From the NCBI GenBank assembly GCA_002104985.1, contig MCGO01000034.1, positions 124,001-188,000 of the forward strand: a stretch of DNA of 64,000 bases, written 5' to 3'. This DNA comes from Rhizoclosmatium globosum (taxonomy: Eukaryota; Chytridiomycota; Chytridiomycetes; Chytridiales; Chytriomycetaceae). Of this stretch, positions 11,965-21,938 are shown piece after piece; position 1 is the first letter of the stretch, and each line of letters opens with the position of its first letter. Made by a program: the position numbers and the translations under genes. The notes beneath the pieces are model-generated. The model did not search any database. It had not been told where the DNA came from and was given only the letters and a program-made list of their open reading frames with translations.

Positions 11965-11975
11965 TCACCCCCCCA
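11965..11975 (-). other. Polypurine tract of the LTR element
   Basis: Read on the minus strand, a run of seven G followed by TGA abuts the 3' LTR. This is the usual position of the plus-strand primer in LTR retrotransposons. Confidence 0.6.
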
Positions 11976-12046
11976 GACACGGAGGGTCTTAATAGAACCG
12001 TGGTGGGAGGCTGACCCGAAGAAGGGGAGTACTCGGTCTGGACTCT

Positions 12047-14231
12047 TCACTTCTGTTTCTTTGCTGTAGCTATGGCCGTCCGGGCTTTTCGCTTGGCTGG
12101 ATTTGGGTTTGCGTTGTCGTTGAATTCCTTTACGATCTGCACGTCGTGGAAACTCGAAAAGGGAATCCATTCGTTGTGTGACTCAGGGTAACCTTTCCAG
12201 CTCACCAGGTATTCGGCTTCGGCACTGTTCGGGAGTTGACGGCGTTCCAAGATGGCTTCTACTTCGGTGGTCGGAAGGAAGGACGTGTTACCGGAGACTA
12301 ATTTCAGTTGTTGTGGGGCGTAATTTCGCCCTAACAGCCTTCCGTCGGCGTCCAGGAGTTGGTAGGTTCCACCTGTGGTGCGTTTGACTACTCGGAAGGG
12401 CCCTTCGTATCTGGCTTCTGCTTTGTTCTTGCGGTTGTCTGGTACTGTAATTACGTAGGAGTCGATGGGGAACAAGTCGTGTCCGACTTTGTGTCGCTTA
12501 CTAAAACTTGTCGCCATAGATCTTCTGTAGTGGTCCAAGTTTTCCTTGACAATTGGGAAGATCAAAGAGTGAAGGTGGTCGGCGCGATCTTGGAGCTCTT
12601 CAAGGGACAGTGTGTTGACTTGGTCGAAGGAGTAGTCTGTGAAGTTGTTCAGTAGTCGACCGAACATCAGCGAGAAGGGGCTTGATTTGTGCGAGCGACA
12701 AATACTGGCGTTGATAAAGAGTTGTACCCATGGGAGGAGGGATTCCCATTCGTCGTAGTTGTTGTCAATATGCTTACAGAGTGTCGTCTTGGCAGCTTTT
12801 ACTGCGCCTTCTGCGAGCCCGTTTGCTTGTGGATTGTATGGGGTTGTGAGGCGGTGGACGATTCTTGATGTGGTCATTAGCTCGCGTACCATGGCGTTGA
12901 CAAATTCCTTTCCGTTGTCTGATTGTATGATGCGCGGGAAGCCAAAGTCGCAGAAGATTTTTGTGAGGGCCTCTGCGAGCTCTTTCTGCAACTTTGTTTG
13001 CAGTGGGCGAAGAATGACGAACTTGGTGGCCACATCAACGAGAACCAGGGCGTAGTTGTATCCGTTCTTGGAGCAAGTAATGGTTGCGAGGTCCATAGCG
13101 ACATGGTCAAATGGCAAGGAGGCTGAAATGGGTTGTAGGGGGTGGAACCCGCGTTTACTAACGTTCCAGCGTTGACAGGCTGTGCAGGAACCTGTGATGT
13201 CGGATATGTCTTGTTTCATTTCTGGCCAGTAGTATCCGTCCGCTGAAAGTTTCGCTGCAATTTTTCCGACTCCAAAATGGCCAAGTGCGTGCCGCTGTTC
13301 AATGAGTTCCTGTCTCTCGGATGGGGGTGGTGCAATTCGCGTTGCATTGTCAGAAATCCGCAGTGGGGCGAGTTTTAGGAGTGTTTTGGGAACGTCCTGC
13401 TCCTCTGTATCGCTGGCAAACGCGAAGAGAACTGAAACAGGCAACGGTTCGGGGACGGCGGGTGCTGGCAGCTTACATTCTGGGACAGCAGTTTCGAAAT
13501 CTTGCAAAATTCGGCTGAGTGCGTCTGGGAGCTGGTTGGATTGTTAGCTGCGCTGATATGATCTGTATTACTTACTAGGTTCTTACTACCCTCGATATGC
13601 GAGATGGTGAAGTCGTATGAGAGGATCTTGTCAATGAATCCTTGGAGGAGAACGTTGAGGTCGGTTTGGCTGAAGAGATACTTGGGACTGGGTCTTCGTC
13701 GAAGTCTTCCGCCTCCGGTCGAATGGCGATGTGTTGCAGCCCGTGAATACTCAAGCCGATGCCGTGGAATATGTCTAGCCCAATAGTGAGCTTCTCCCTT
13801 GGGTTTGGAGCGATCATGATCGATCGGGTGATTTTGCGCCCTGATTACTATTAGCTTTTATGGACTTTGGTTATGGCGGGTTACGTACCTTGCAGCGTGG
13901 AGAAAGTTATTGGTTCTGAGACGTCTATTGTGCGATGAACAGGTATGCTGTCCCATCCTTCGATTGTGACACGTGTCCTGCGTGAGGATTTTATATTGAA
14001 GGTGGCGGCAACTTCCGAATCCAGGATTGAAACTGTTGCCGCTGTGTCAACCAGTCCATGCAACTCAAATTTCTCCTGGGTGCTGGTGCTGAGGGCGACG
14101 CATGAGTGGAGCAGCTCCCCTGGTTGAAGGGCGTGTTTAGTGGCTGCCTGTTCCAGGTATTTTGCCGCTCGTGCTGCTCGTTGGTTGTCTGACAGTGGCG
14201 GATTCTGAATTGGTGCTTTGGCTAATGGCAT
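12047..14231 (-). CDS. pol: Retrotransposon Pol remnant: protease, RNase H tail, integrase, chromodomain (no RT)
   Basis: Exons 14231-13889, 13840-13576 and 13531-12047 (introns of 48 and 44 nt). The protease keeps LVDTAATVSILD (active-site Asp) and the downstream LTIGLDIF. Only the end of RNase H is present (YDFTISHIEGSKNL, PDALSR). Integrase has the HHCC zinc finger (HALGH...CTACQ), catalytic Asp in MDLAT, Asp in QSDNGKEF and Glu in GLAEGAVK. A chromodomain closes the protein (YLVSWKGYP, HNEWIPF), which in this family steers integration to marked chromatin. RT is deleted at about 13680, where the frame also shifts by one base in a CCC run. Integrase looks intact, so the product could still bind DNA or be supplied with RT in trans (inference). 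Confidence 0.83.
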
Positions 14232-14321
14232 TTTTGGTGAAGAAAAATCGGGCAAATTAGGATCGGAGAATAAAAAAGAAAGAAAGAAGCTGTCGTTGCT
14301 TCGGGTTTTTATTCTGAGCTT

Positions 14322-15721
14322 TTAAAGAAACTCGTCCCAGTTGATTTCGTCGCTTTCGGAGAACTCGTCTGATTCTTCGGCTTGGACTTTGGTTGTCTTT
14401 ACGACTAGTTCTTCGTCTGCACTGGTGTCTTCTTCTTCGACGACGTCTGTCTTCTTCTGCGTAATTGGAGGGTCACGTCTTCCGGTATTTTTGAGCAAGA
14501 GGACTTTTGCAACGAGTTGTTTGATGACTGCCGCTCCTGCTCCGTCGCATGCATCTGTTTCGTGCAAGCGAAAGTTGATTGATGCACCTGGGTACTTGTC
14601 TTTCAGGTCTTTACAGGTTCTGCAGAATGGAGTTTTAGGTCTGTCTGCGTGTGCTCGAAAGTTGCGAGTTGGGTTGGTTTCTGCGGCTTGCCTCTTTTCT
14701 GGACGTTCTGCTGCAAGTTCCTCGTTTCCTCTTTTCTTTGGCGATGGGTAGAAGCTGCTGGCTGGAGGGTCATCGGATTGAAGGAGGGTGGAGGCAATTT
14801 TTACAGCCTCTTCGCGAGCTTTTTCGCCTGTTCCGCTGTGGTGGTGGACAAGGGCTGCCTTCAGCGTAGTTGGCAGTTTGTTGATGTACGCCAGGGCGTC
14901 GTCTGGCTTTCTTGTACATGTTAGGTAGCGTTTGTAGCTGAGGTTTTGTTAGATCTGGTTTTGAAAAGGGGGTTTTACCGTTTGTTATAGGCAAGGATGT
15001 GTTCGTCGCTGCGCATCTTCACGCAGTGGGCTGTGACAAGCTGGGTACGTTTTTCTTCGCTATCAAAGAAAAGGTCGATCATCGCAGTGCAGAACTTGTC
15101 GGTGGTGGGTTTAGCTAAGAGCTCGGGTGAAGCGATTGCGTCCCAAGTGTCTCCGGCGGCTTGTTTCATCCACGACTCGATCTCGCATTCCTTGGCGTCG
15201 TCGAGAGAACTGCGGACCTTGAAAAGGAATTCAAGTAGCTTCCAGAGGGTTTTGTGGCCGAACCGGTGGGATTCTCGAAGTTCTTTAATTTCAGGTGGAG
15301 GGCTGCGGGCTTTGGGCGGGTTCCCTTTCTGAGAAAGGGGCTCTGCGCTTCTTGTGAGTTTGATGGCATCTTCGAGCATCTGTTCAAGGATGGTGATCTC
15401 GTTGGAGATGGGTTCGACATTGGTGGCTGGGTTCGCTTGAAGTTTGTCAAAGCGTTCTGCTCTTTTCAACGTGATGCGGTTTCTGATGATTTCGACTTGG
15501 CCTTCGTATTTCTCCCTGGCGGATGCGGCTGTTAGGGCTGCGTTTTCTGCTTCACTAGCGGCCTTTTCGGCTTTATCTCTGGCCTCTAACTCTGCGCGAT
15601 ATTTTGCAAGGCGTGGGTCCGTGTCTAGGATTGTGGAGCTCATTGCGGCGTGCCGTTGGGAGGGTGTTGATGATGGTGAGCTTGTCACAGTTGGGGATGA
15701 TGCGACATCAACTGCTGTCAT
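14322..15721 (-). CDS. gag: Retrotransposon Gag
   Basis: Exons 15721-14979 and 14937-14322, split by a 41-nt GT-AG intron containing a CTAAC branch-like site. The product of ~453 residues has an Ala/Glu-rich coiled coil, a capsid-like helical region (KTLWKLLEFLFKV, DDALAYINKLPTTLKA), and a zinc-knuckle-like cluster (CRTC...HETDAC). The C-terminus is very acidic and ends DEINWDEFL. Without removal of the intron the frame stops within one codon; with removal the capsid region is continuous, which supports real splicing. The protein would form the virus-like particle in the cytoplasm. A Met four residues inside the longest open frame is taken as start. Confidence 0.8.
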
Positions 15722-15927
15722 AAAAAAAAACAAAAATGCGAATAGGAAAAGAGGAATTACGGGGGTTTAGGTTGAGGGCGTGTGCGGAGAGGGGTTTTTT
15801 TTGTTCTTTCTTTGGATTGATTGGGCGATTGAAGGGTTATTGATTATCAATTTTAGGAGTTGTTAGTTAGAGTGGTTGCAAATAGAAGATCCTTCTTCTA
15901 ACTGATTGAAGATTGATCGATACTGAG

Positions 15928-16175
15928 CCGCTGGCACGCGCCAGAAGCCGGCAACTGCCGGTGGCTAGTAGTATGGTTCGAGTGTTTAGTTAAGCTCATC
16001 CGCTGGCACGCGCCAGAAGCCGAAAATTTCCGGTGGATGTGAAGTAATAGGAATCCTCAAATTCAAGCCGCTGGCACGCGCCAGAAGCCGGCGACCGCCG
16101 GTGGCTGGATAAGAACCCGTGACTTTGTTCGGCTCATCCGCTGGCCCGCGCCAGAAGCCAACAACCGTCGGTGGA
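15928..16175 (-). repeat. Four structured repeats in the retrotransposon leader
   Basis: Four copies of a ~39-nt unit begin at 15928, 16000, 16068 and 16138, a spacing of 72, 68 and 70 nt. The invariant core on the plus strand is ccgctggcacgcgccagaag (one copy has c for a). Each unit holds two short inverted repeats (tggc/gcca and ccggc/gccgg), so the transcript could form paired hairpins. They lie between the 5' LTR and gag, where packaging or translation signals are expected. Confidence 0.75.
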
Positions 16176-16605
16176 TGAGCCGAGTGGGAGGCAATCTTAA
16201 GCCTCAGGGGTGGGCGTCGGATGACGTGAGTATTGGAGAAGAAGGCCAAAGTGGCATAGATGGCACCAACGTGCTCCATTGCATTTGTACGACATTGCTC
16301 AATTCATGGCGTTAGGTGAATGGATCCGGGGGCGTATAGGGACCGAAACTTTTGGATTTGTGGTTGGGATGGTTTCGGTTTCCGGGTATGATCAGGTTTG
16401 AATTGCGCTTGTCATGTCTGCTTCGGACGGCGCTTAACCAAGATAAGCCCAGTTGTCGAACTGGTGAAAGGGTTTGTTCGGTCTTTGGGTTTCGCTCGTG
16501 TCCCGGTCGCAGTGGTTTGACTTCTGTCTCATGGTATCTGTCATCGTGGTTTTAGCTTCTGTTGATTGGGGTTGCCCTTCACAGGAAGGAACTCAAAGGA
16601 AAAAA

Positions 16606-16814
16606 TGATGTGTCTACGCGGCGTCGGCGGCGTAGCGTCAGGTGGGCAAGCGAGTCCTTTGGAACCTTGCGTTTATTGGAGATCTAATGATGTACACATG
16701 ACATATGCAATATAAATAAATAACAAAGATATAGACACTGAATAATAATAAGCCCACGGCGGCGGAGGACCGCGGCCGGCGGTAGCGGACTAGGGTTAGG
16801 CTCCAGACACAACA
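16606..16814 (-). repeat. LTR (5' LTR relative to element transcription)
   Basis: Second copy of the 209-bp LTR; identical to 11756-11964 by eye. It should hold the promoter for the minus-strand element transcript. No convincing tRNA primer-binding site was recognised directly inside it. Confidence 0.95.
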
Positions 16815-17595
16815 TAGCGAAGTGAGCGGAAATTCGTCACCGCGCAAGAGGGAGTAATGGCACAGGCACTTGCACAATCAGCAGGATTGGACGTGGGAGC
16901 AAAGTCAAAGATGGCTACTCCAGGAGAAATTTGAATTCCAGGAAGACCAATAAAGCTCAATGGTGGAGAAGGTGCAGTAAGAGTCCAAAGCGAAGGATTA
17001 TCCGTGGTCACTGGAGTTCCCGCCAAAAGTGACTTGTATTCACACTTTGAATTCTTGAAGACTCCAGCGATACAGCCTTGCTTCAGAGCACATTTGGTTG
17101 CACAGTCACTGACACTTGAGGCAGATTCACTTGAAATTGTGTTGCCTGCATAGTCAAGCCCTGCCATTGCACTTCCAAAACGGAGGAACGAGGATACAGT
17201 GTTGTCTGTTTGTGCTTGAGGAAATTGCAGGTACGATGAAAGAAGCCAACAGTGCTGGTCAGAGGATCTGTATACAGCTCCAATACAAAGACCGTTCGTG
17301 TTGCAAAAGTTTGCACAGTCAGATGCGTTTGTTGCGGGAGGCTGTCTGAGGTAGGCACTGGCGCCAGGAGAAATGTTCACATTTGGAAGTTCGGTCCACA
17401 CAGTCGTGTATGGAATTGCATCCAATTGAACTGATAGTACGGTTTTCGCGACGATGATGAGGCTAAGGAATACAGTGTTTGCTTGACCTGAGATTTTAAG
17501 TCAATAACATAGATTTGGATTCGTTGCGGAAGGAATGGGACATAGGTAGGCGTTAAGGGGGAAGCCCATTGCAAAACTATGTATATACCTTTCAT
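16815..17595 (-). pseudogene. PAN/apple-domain surface protein, 5' portion (gene split by LTR element)
   Basis: Start codon at 17595. A 7-nt first exon (17595-17589) joins 17487-16815 through a 101-nt intron, giving MKGQANTVFLSLIIVAKT, a plausible signal peptide. Three PAN-like modules follow with paired cysteines (SDCANFC...CIGAVY; SDCATKC...CIAGVF; ADCASAC...CAVTNF). The frame is then cut by the 5' LTR within the third module; the rest of the gene is at 10260-11755. The first five bases (16815-16819) are the right target-site duplication. A truncated product ending in LTR sequence could still be made from this promoter. Confidence 0.8.
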
Positions 17596-17888
17596 TGTAC
17601 TCGACGTGTTGTAAGAAGTTACGAGGAACCAGATCTGCTTTTAACCATTTTCGATAGAGTCGCCATTCGGTCGGAGGTTCTGGTCGCCATTCGGTTATCT
17701 CTTTGTTGAACGAAAAATCTTGAAAAAGTGCCACAACTTTTAGGACTAAGCCGACGCCCTACACATGATGGAGAATCGTGGTATTTAACTGATGCATACA
17801 AAAAGCGCGAGATTAATGTAGTGCAGTCATTATCGAGCTTAAAGTGAATTGTGGCTGAACTTTGCCCTTATTATTATCATTGAATTTA

Positions 17889-19689
17889 TTATTCATCCTC
17901 TTCCTCGTCCTCTTGTTCATCTTCGCCCTCCTCTTCGTCTTCCCCGTCAAACTCGTAGTCCTCATTGTCGTCGTCGAACCCATCATCCTCCGCATCAGCA
18001 TCGTCCTCATCGTCATCCTCCGTTGAAGCAGCGACAACACGTTTCCTTTTCCTATCTCCGTCATCATCCTCCCCATCATCCTCCTTAATCCCCTTCTTTT
18101 TGTTCACATTCCTCTCCTGCTCCTTCTTACGCGCCGCCTTCTCCGCCGCCTTCTGCTCAACCTTCTTCTTGAGCTCCGCAACTTCCTGTTGAGATTTCGT
18201 CACGAATTCATGGTGCAGGACTTCACCGCCACAGAGGCCTTCCGTGATTTTGACGAGACGGAGTTGGAGGCGTGGACCGAGTTCTTGGAGTTTTACGGCG
18301 CGTTGAGAGGCGGCTGCGTTGTTTCTGCCAACGTATTTTTGGGGGAGTGTTACTGTTGATTCGGGACCGTCTTCAACGTCGGATTCGGATGCGAATGCAG
18401 CTCTGTAGTTGGGATTTTAGGTTTTGAGACTTTTGAAGTTGTTTGATTGGGAAGGAGTTACCGTAACACGTAGTCAGAGACGTCATCGAATTTGTTGAGA
18501 TCGGGGATATTTGTTTGGACAATGGTTTTGACGGATTTGGAGAGACCGATTGCTTTGACTCCGATCGCGTAATGCCGTACTTCGATTTCACCACCATTTG
18601 TTGTAGAATCCAAGTTGAAGAGAATGATTCGGCGTGCATCAGTCAGTTTCATCTGAAGAAATGAGTGTGAGTTTCCAATATGTTCGTCCCACTAACACTG
18701 ATCGTGCCTCAAACTTCAAAATAATACTGCTCGTTCCTCGCAAAGCTGAAAACTATGCTCGTCCCTCGCACAATCTTTCTCTGTCTCTCTCTCTCTGCTC
18801 GTTCCTCGCATAAAATCTTGCTCGTCCCTCGCCCCCGTCCCTCACTAATAAATCTATACTCGTTCCTCGCATAACACTGCTCGTCCCTCGCCCCCGTCCC
18901 TCGCCAATAAATAAAAAATCTATGCTCGTTCCTCGCATAACATAACTCTGCTCGTTCCTCGCATAAAATCTTATAAATACTCTCTTTCTGCTCGTCCCTC
19001 GTAGACAAATCCCCAATAAACGGTTCCTCGCATCTCAAAAAATAACTAAGCTCGTCCCTCACACCCGGGAATAAGCTACGCTCGTCGGGTCGCCAAATAT
19101 GTTACCGTTTGAACATTGATTGGAGGAAACATATTTTGAAACATTGTAGCCATGAGTTTGACATGTTTCGCAGGATCATTAAAATTATTGAGAACAACGA
19201 GAGGAGAGACTTTAAAGTCTGATCCAGGAGACTTTGGGCGAGCCTGAGTGGCCTGAACATCCTTCGTGAGGACGTATTGTTTGACGTTGAAGGAGAGAGT
19301 TGGGCCACGCGGCATTCTTCCGATACGAAGACCGATTTTGGCGCCTGAAGCGGACTCTGTTGTGGAGAACATGACGAGATGGGAGACACCGAGGAGACCA
19401 GCGACGTGAACAAAGTCTTTGAGTTTGTTTCCTTTCCGTTCCTTTTATTTTTAATAGTTTTTAGGGTTAGGGGGGTACGAGGTTATTAGGAGCAGTAGTA
19501 GACACTCACTTTAATGTTTGATGCTGTGTGTGGTTCCATGACCCTTCGAACGTCCTTGACAAGTTGGGCGAGCGAGGCCGAGTGTTTCTGCGACCCGCCG
19601 GCGCGAATCACAAAACTCTTTGGAACAGCGGCAACTTGTTCTTCGGTCACGGGCACGTGCGTTCGCCGCTTCTTTCGTCGTTGGCCCAT
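17889..19689 (-). CDS. SSF1: Ribosome biogenesis protein SSF1 / Peter Pan (Brix domain)
   Basis: Exons 19689-19510, 19441-19106, 18652-18462 and 18402-17889. The N-terminus GQRRKKRRTHVP, then PKSFVIRAGG, LVKDVRRVMEPHTA and ERKGNKLKDFVHVAGLLGV, match Ssf1/PPAN closely; MFQNMFPPIN and the RRIILFNLD segment complete the Brix domain. The C-terminus is a Lys-rich stretch and a long acidic tail. Ssf1 works in the nucleolus on 27S pre-rRNA processing for the 60S subunit. The third intron (19105-18653) is 453 nt, about ten times the usual size here, and is filled with short repeats. No frameshift was seen. Confidence 0.93.
18720..19090. repeat. Degenerate tandem repeat filling an SSF1 intron
   Basis: About eleven copies of ctcgtycctcgc occur on the plus strand at uneven spacings of ~20-40 nt, with taataaat-type spacers. 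In the sense of the gene this is gcgaggracgag. The array lies wholly inside the 453-nt intron. Confidence 0.85.
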
Positions 19690-19773
19690 TTGTTGGTTTG
19701 GTTTTAGTTTGTTTTTTTGGAAGTTGTTTGAAAAGAAAAAAAGAAAGAAAGAAAGAGAGAAAAGAATAATAGG

Positions 19774-19840
19774 ATGATTCCACTTGTCCTCCTCCTTCTC
19801 TCCCACCAAGTACTTCAAGTGTCAAGCCAAACAACGCCAT

Positions 19841-19873
<33 letters not shown>

Positions 19874-21871
19874 ATCCAAGTTGGTGTGGCAAGCACTACA
19901 CATCCGATGCCCCACGTGAACCACCGCACTCGCCCTTTCCAACGTGGCCCGTGCCTTCGAATTCCTCCTTTTCCGTGTTTCAGCGTTTCTCGTTCGACAC
20001 TTCCGCTTCGGTGGTGCCATCGCTTGTTCTTGAATTGAACCGTTCGTTCAAGCTGGGCTCACTCGAAGTCTTGTTGAATCCTACTCTGTCCACGACCACC
20101 AATCAGTCTCAGTCTATCCTCATCGCAAATGTATCTTTGGATGCATCTCGATTGGTCTCTTCTTTGGACTTGCCACTCACCTTGGAAATTCCACTGTCCT
20201 GGCCTTCTGCTGTAACGCCAAGCTTTGACCCGTTCCCTCTCTCGGCTCGCTTTTATACCTCAGATTCATCTCACGTTGAACACGTTGACTTGGATGTATT
20301 TTGGTTCCCGGCTCCATCTCAAAGGTAAAAGCTTGGTTGTTCACTCCAGACAAGAAACCATGGATTGACTGACAATCAGTTTATTCTATAGCCCCTATAT
20401 TGTTCCTTCGAATGGACCGTCACTTGGCATTGCTTCAATGGTTAAATTGGATCGCGTTCGTGGTCTCAACCGGCCTTCTCTGGTTGTAGAGACGTTGGAC
20501 TCTGATTCACACCAATGGACGTGTCATTCTTCTTTCTATCCTTATGGTCAATACATTGACTCGCGGTATCTCATGGCTGATATTCCTGGGAATCTGCGAG
20601 ACATCTCCAAAGAAGGTTTCTTTGGGATATTATTGTCAGTCAATCAGTTACTAAACTCAAATTCTAGACCACACCCTCATTCATCCTGTACCACCCTTTG
20701 AACTCTCTGAAACTCCCTACAATCTCATCAATTCTGTGTTTGATGAAGCGGCATCCAAAAATCTCTTTATGCAATACGACATGCGCCACTCATTCACTGA
20801 CCCTTCTTCCGTGACTGACCAAGTCCTTCGATTCCGCGAAAAGAAGTCGTTGGCTTTTTGGTATACCGCCGATGAACCCGACGGCACCTCCATCGATTGG
20901 AGACTTGTCCAAAACGCGTCCGGTTTGATTCCATCCTTTTTCAATACACTAAATCTCATCCCAACAATTCCATCACATAAATCCCGCAACCAGATATCAT
21001 CAAACGTCTTGATCCATACCATCCAACAACTCTAGTCCTCAACTGCAACACGCACGGTGTACAAACATACTCTCGATCCGTAGATATAGTCATGACAGAC
21101 GTATACCCCATCAGCAACAACCTCACCTTCAGCAGCAGATGGAACACGCCCTGCACAAACACATTTGGATGTTGCGGATGCGACGCGTGTGTACACAATG
21201 GGCCGCGAGATGTTTTCGATAGGTTAAAGATGTATGACTCGTTGAAGTTGGGAAAAAGTGTGTGGATGGTTGTGCAAGGGTTTGGAGGGAGTGAGTATTG
21301 GGAACGGGTTCCTACACCTGAAGAAGTGCGTGCGATGGTGTATGCGGGGGTTGTAAGGGGTGCGAGTGGGATATTGTATTGGCTGAGGATTGTGTATGAG
21401 CTTGTGGATGTGATTGCGGAGGTTGGGAGAGAGCTGAAGGCGTTGAGTCCTGTTTTGACGGGGTATGTTTGGTATGGGGATGCTATTCTGGAAAGGGATG
21501 AGTGGGTTGTTGGAAGTGTTTGGGCAGATGTCAAGTTGGGGGTTAGTGGGAATATAGAAGTGAAGGATTCTGTGAGCCGCAAAGAGTGGGCAGTTGATTA
21601 TGATGTTGGATGGAAGCATATCGTGGCAGTGGTTGTGAACCTGAGCACGAGCGACACCATAGCGTTTGAGGATGGGAAAGTGTGTTCCAAGGAGTTGAAG
21701 GGAATTGACGGAATTGCCCATGAGATATTTCCATCACACAGGGGATTGACAAAACAAGGAACGGAGGAAGACAAGGAGGATGATGTTAACCAAGTTATTG
21801 TGAAGGACGGATGTTTCCACATTCACCATATGAAGCCTCTTGAGGTCATCATTTTAGAGATTAAAGCGTGA
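19774..21871 (+). CDS. Secreted glycoside-hydrolase-like (TIM-barrel) protein
   Basis: Exons 19774-20324, 20392-20615, 20668-20922 and 20994-21871; all phases agree. A signal peptide (MIPLVLLLLSHQVLQVSS) leads a Ser/Thr repeat and a beta-rich N-terminal domain of ~180 residues. The second half resembles a glycosidase barrel: WYTADEPDG, IIKRLDPYHPTTLVLNC, TDVYPIS, VQGFGG and YAGVVRGASGILYW. The Asp-Glu of ADEPDG is a candidate acid/base. The exact CAZy family and substrate are not recognised. It is presumably secreted and acts on cell-wall or host glycans (inference). Its start is 85 bp from the divergent SSF1 start. Confidence 0.75.
19838..19868. repeat. (CATCGA)n microsatellite in coding sequence
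   Basis: Five tandem catcga units encode the alternating Ser-Thr run behind the signal peptide of the glycosidase-like protein. Copy number may vary between strains. Confidence 0.9.
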
Positions 21872-21938
21872 CTGTACGTGTTGAAGTCATGTTGAAGTCC
21901 TCAATAGAAGTTCAACCACAAAAAACCATTCTGGAAGG

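Larger units (their letters stand above)
11756..16814 (-). mobile_element. Ty3/gypsy chromovirus LTR retrotransposon, reverse transcriptase deleted
   Basis: A 5,059-bp element read on the minus strand: 5' LTR (16606-16814), leader with structured repeats, gag (15721-14322), protease, an RNase H tail, integrase with C-terminal chromodomain (to 12047), polypurine tract, and 3' LTR (11756-11964). LTRs begin TG, end CA, and are identical over 209 bp, so the insertion is recent. Order PR-RH-IN and the chromodomain place it in the chromovirus branch of Ty3/gypsy. The whole RT core and most of RNase H are missing between protease and integrase (~13680), so this copy is non-autonomous. It sits in the same orientation as the gene it interrupts. 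Three GT-AG introns appear to interrupt gag and pol. Confidence 0.93.

Noticed and set aside
15986..16279. Open frame of 97 codons across the leader repeats
   Set aside because: It follows the repeat periodicity, has no family resemblance, and lies in the untranslated leader of the retrotransposon.
16575..16605. tRNA primer-binding site next to the 5' LTR
   Set aside because: The bases following the LTR in element sense (TTTTTCCTTTGAG) do not start with the usual TGG and match no tRNA end I can justify.
17849..18192. Plus-strand His/Pro- and Ser-rich frames opposite the SSF1 tail
   Set aside because: These are antisense readings of the acidic GAT/GAA-rich C-terminus of SSF1.
21224..21752. 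Minus-strand frames opposite the glycosidase-like gene
   Set aside because: The plus-strand gene shows correct splicing and barrel motifs; the antisense frames show no domain and no splice logic.
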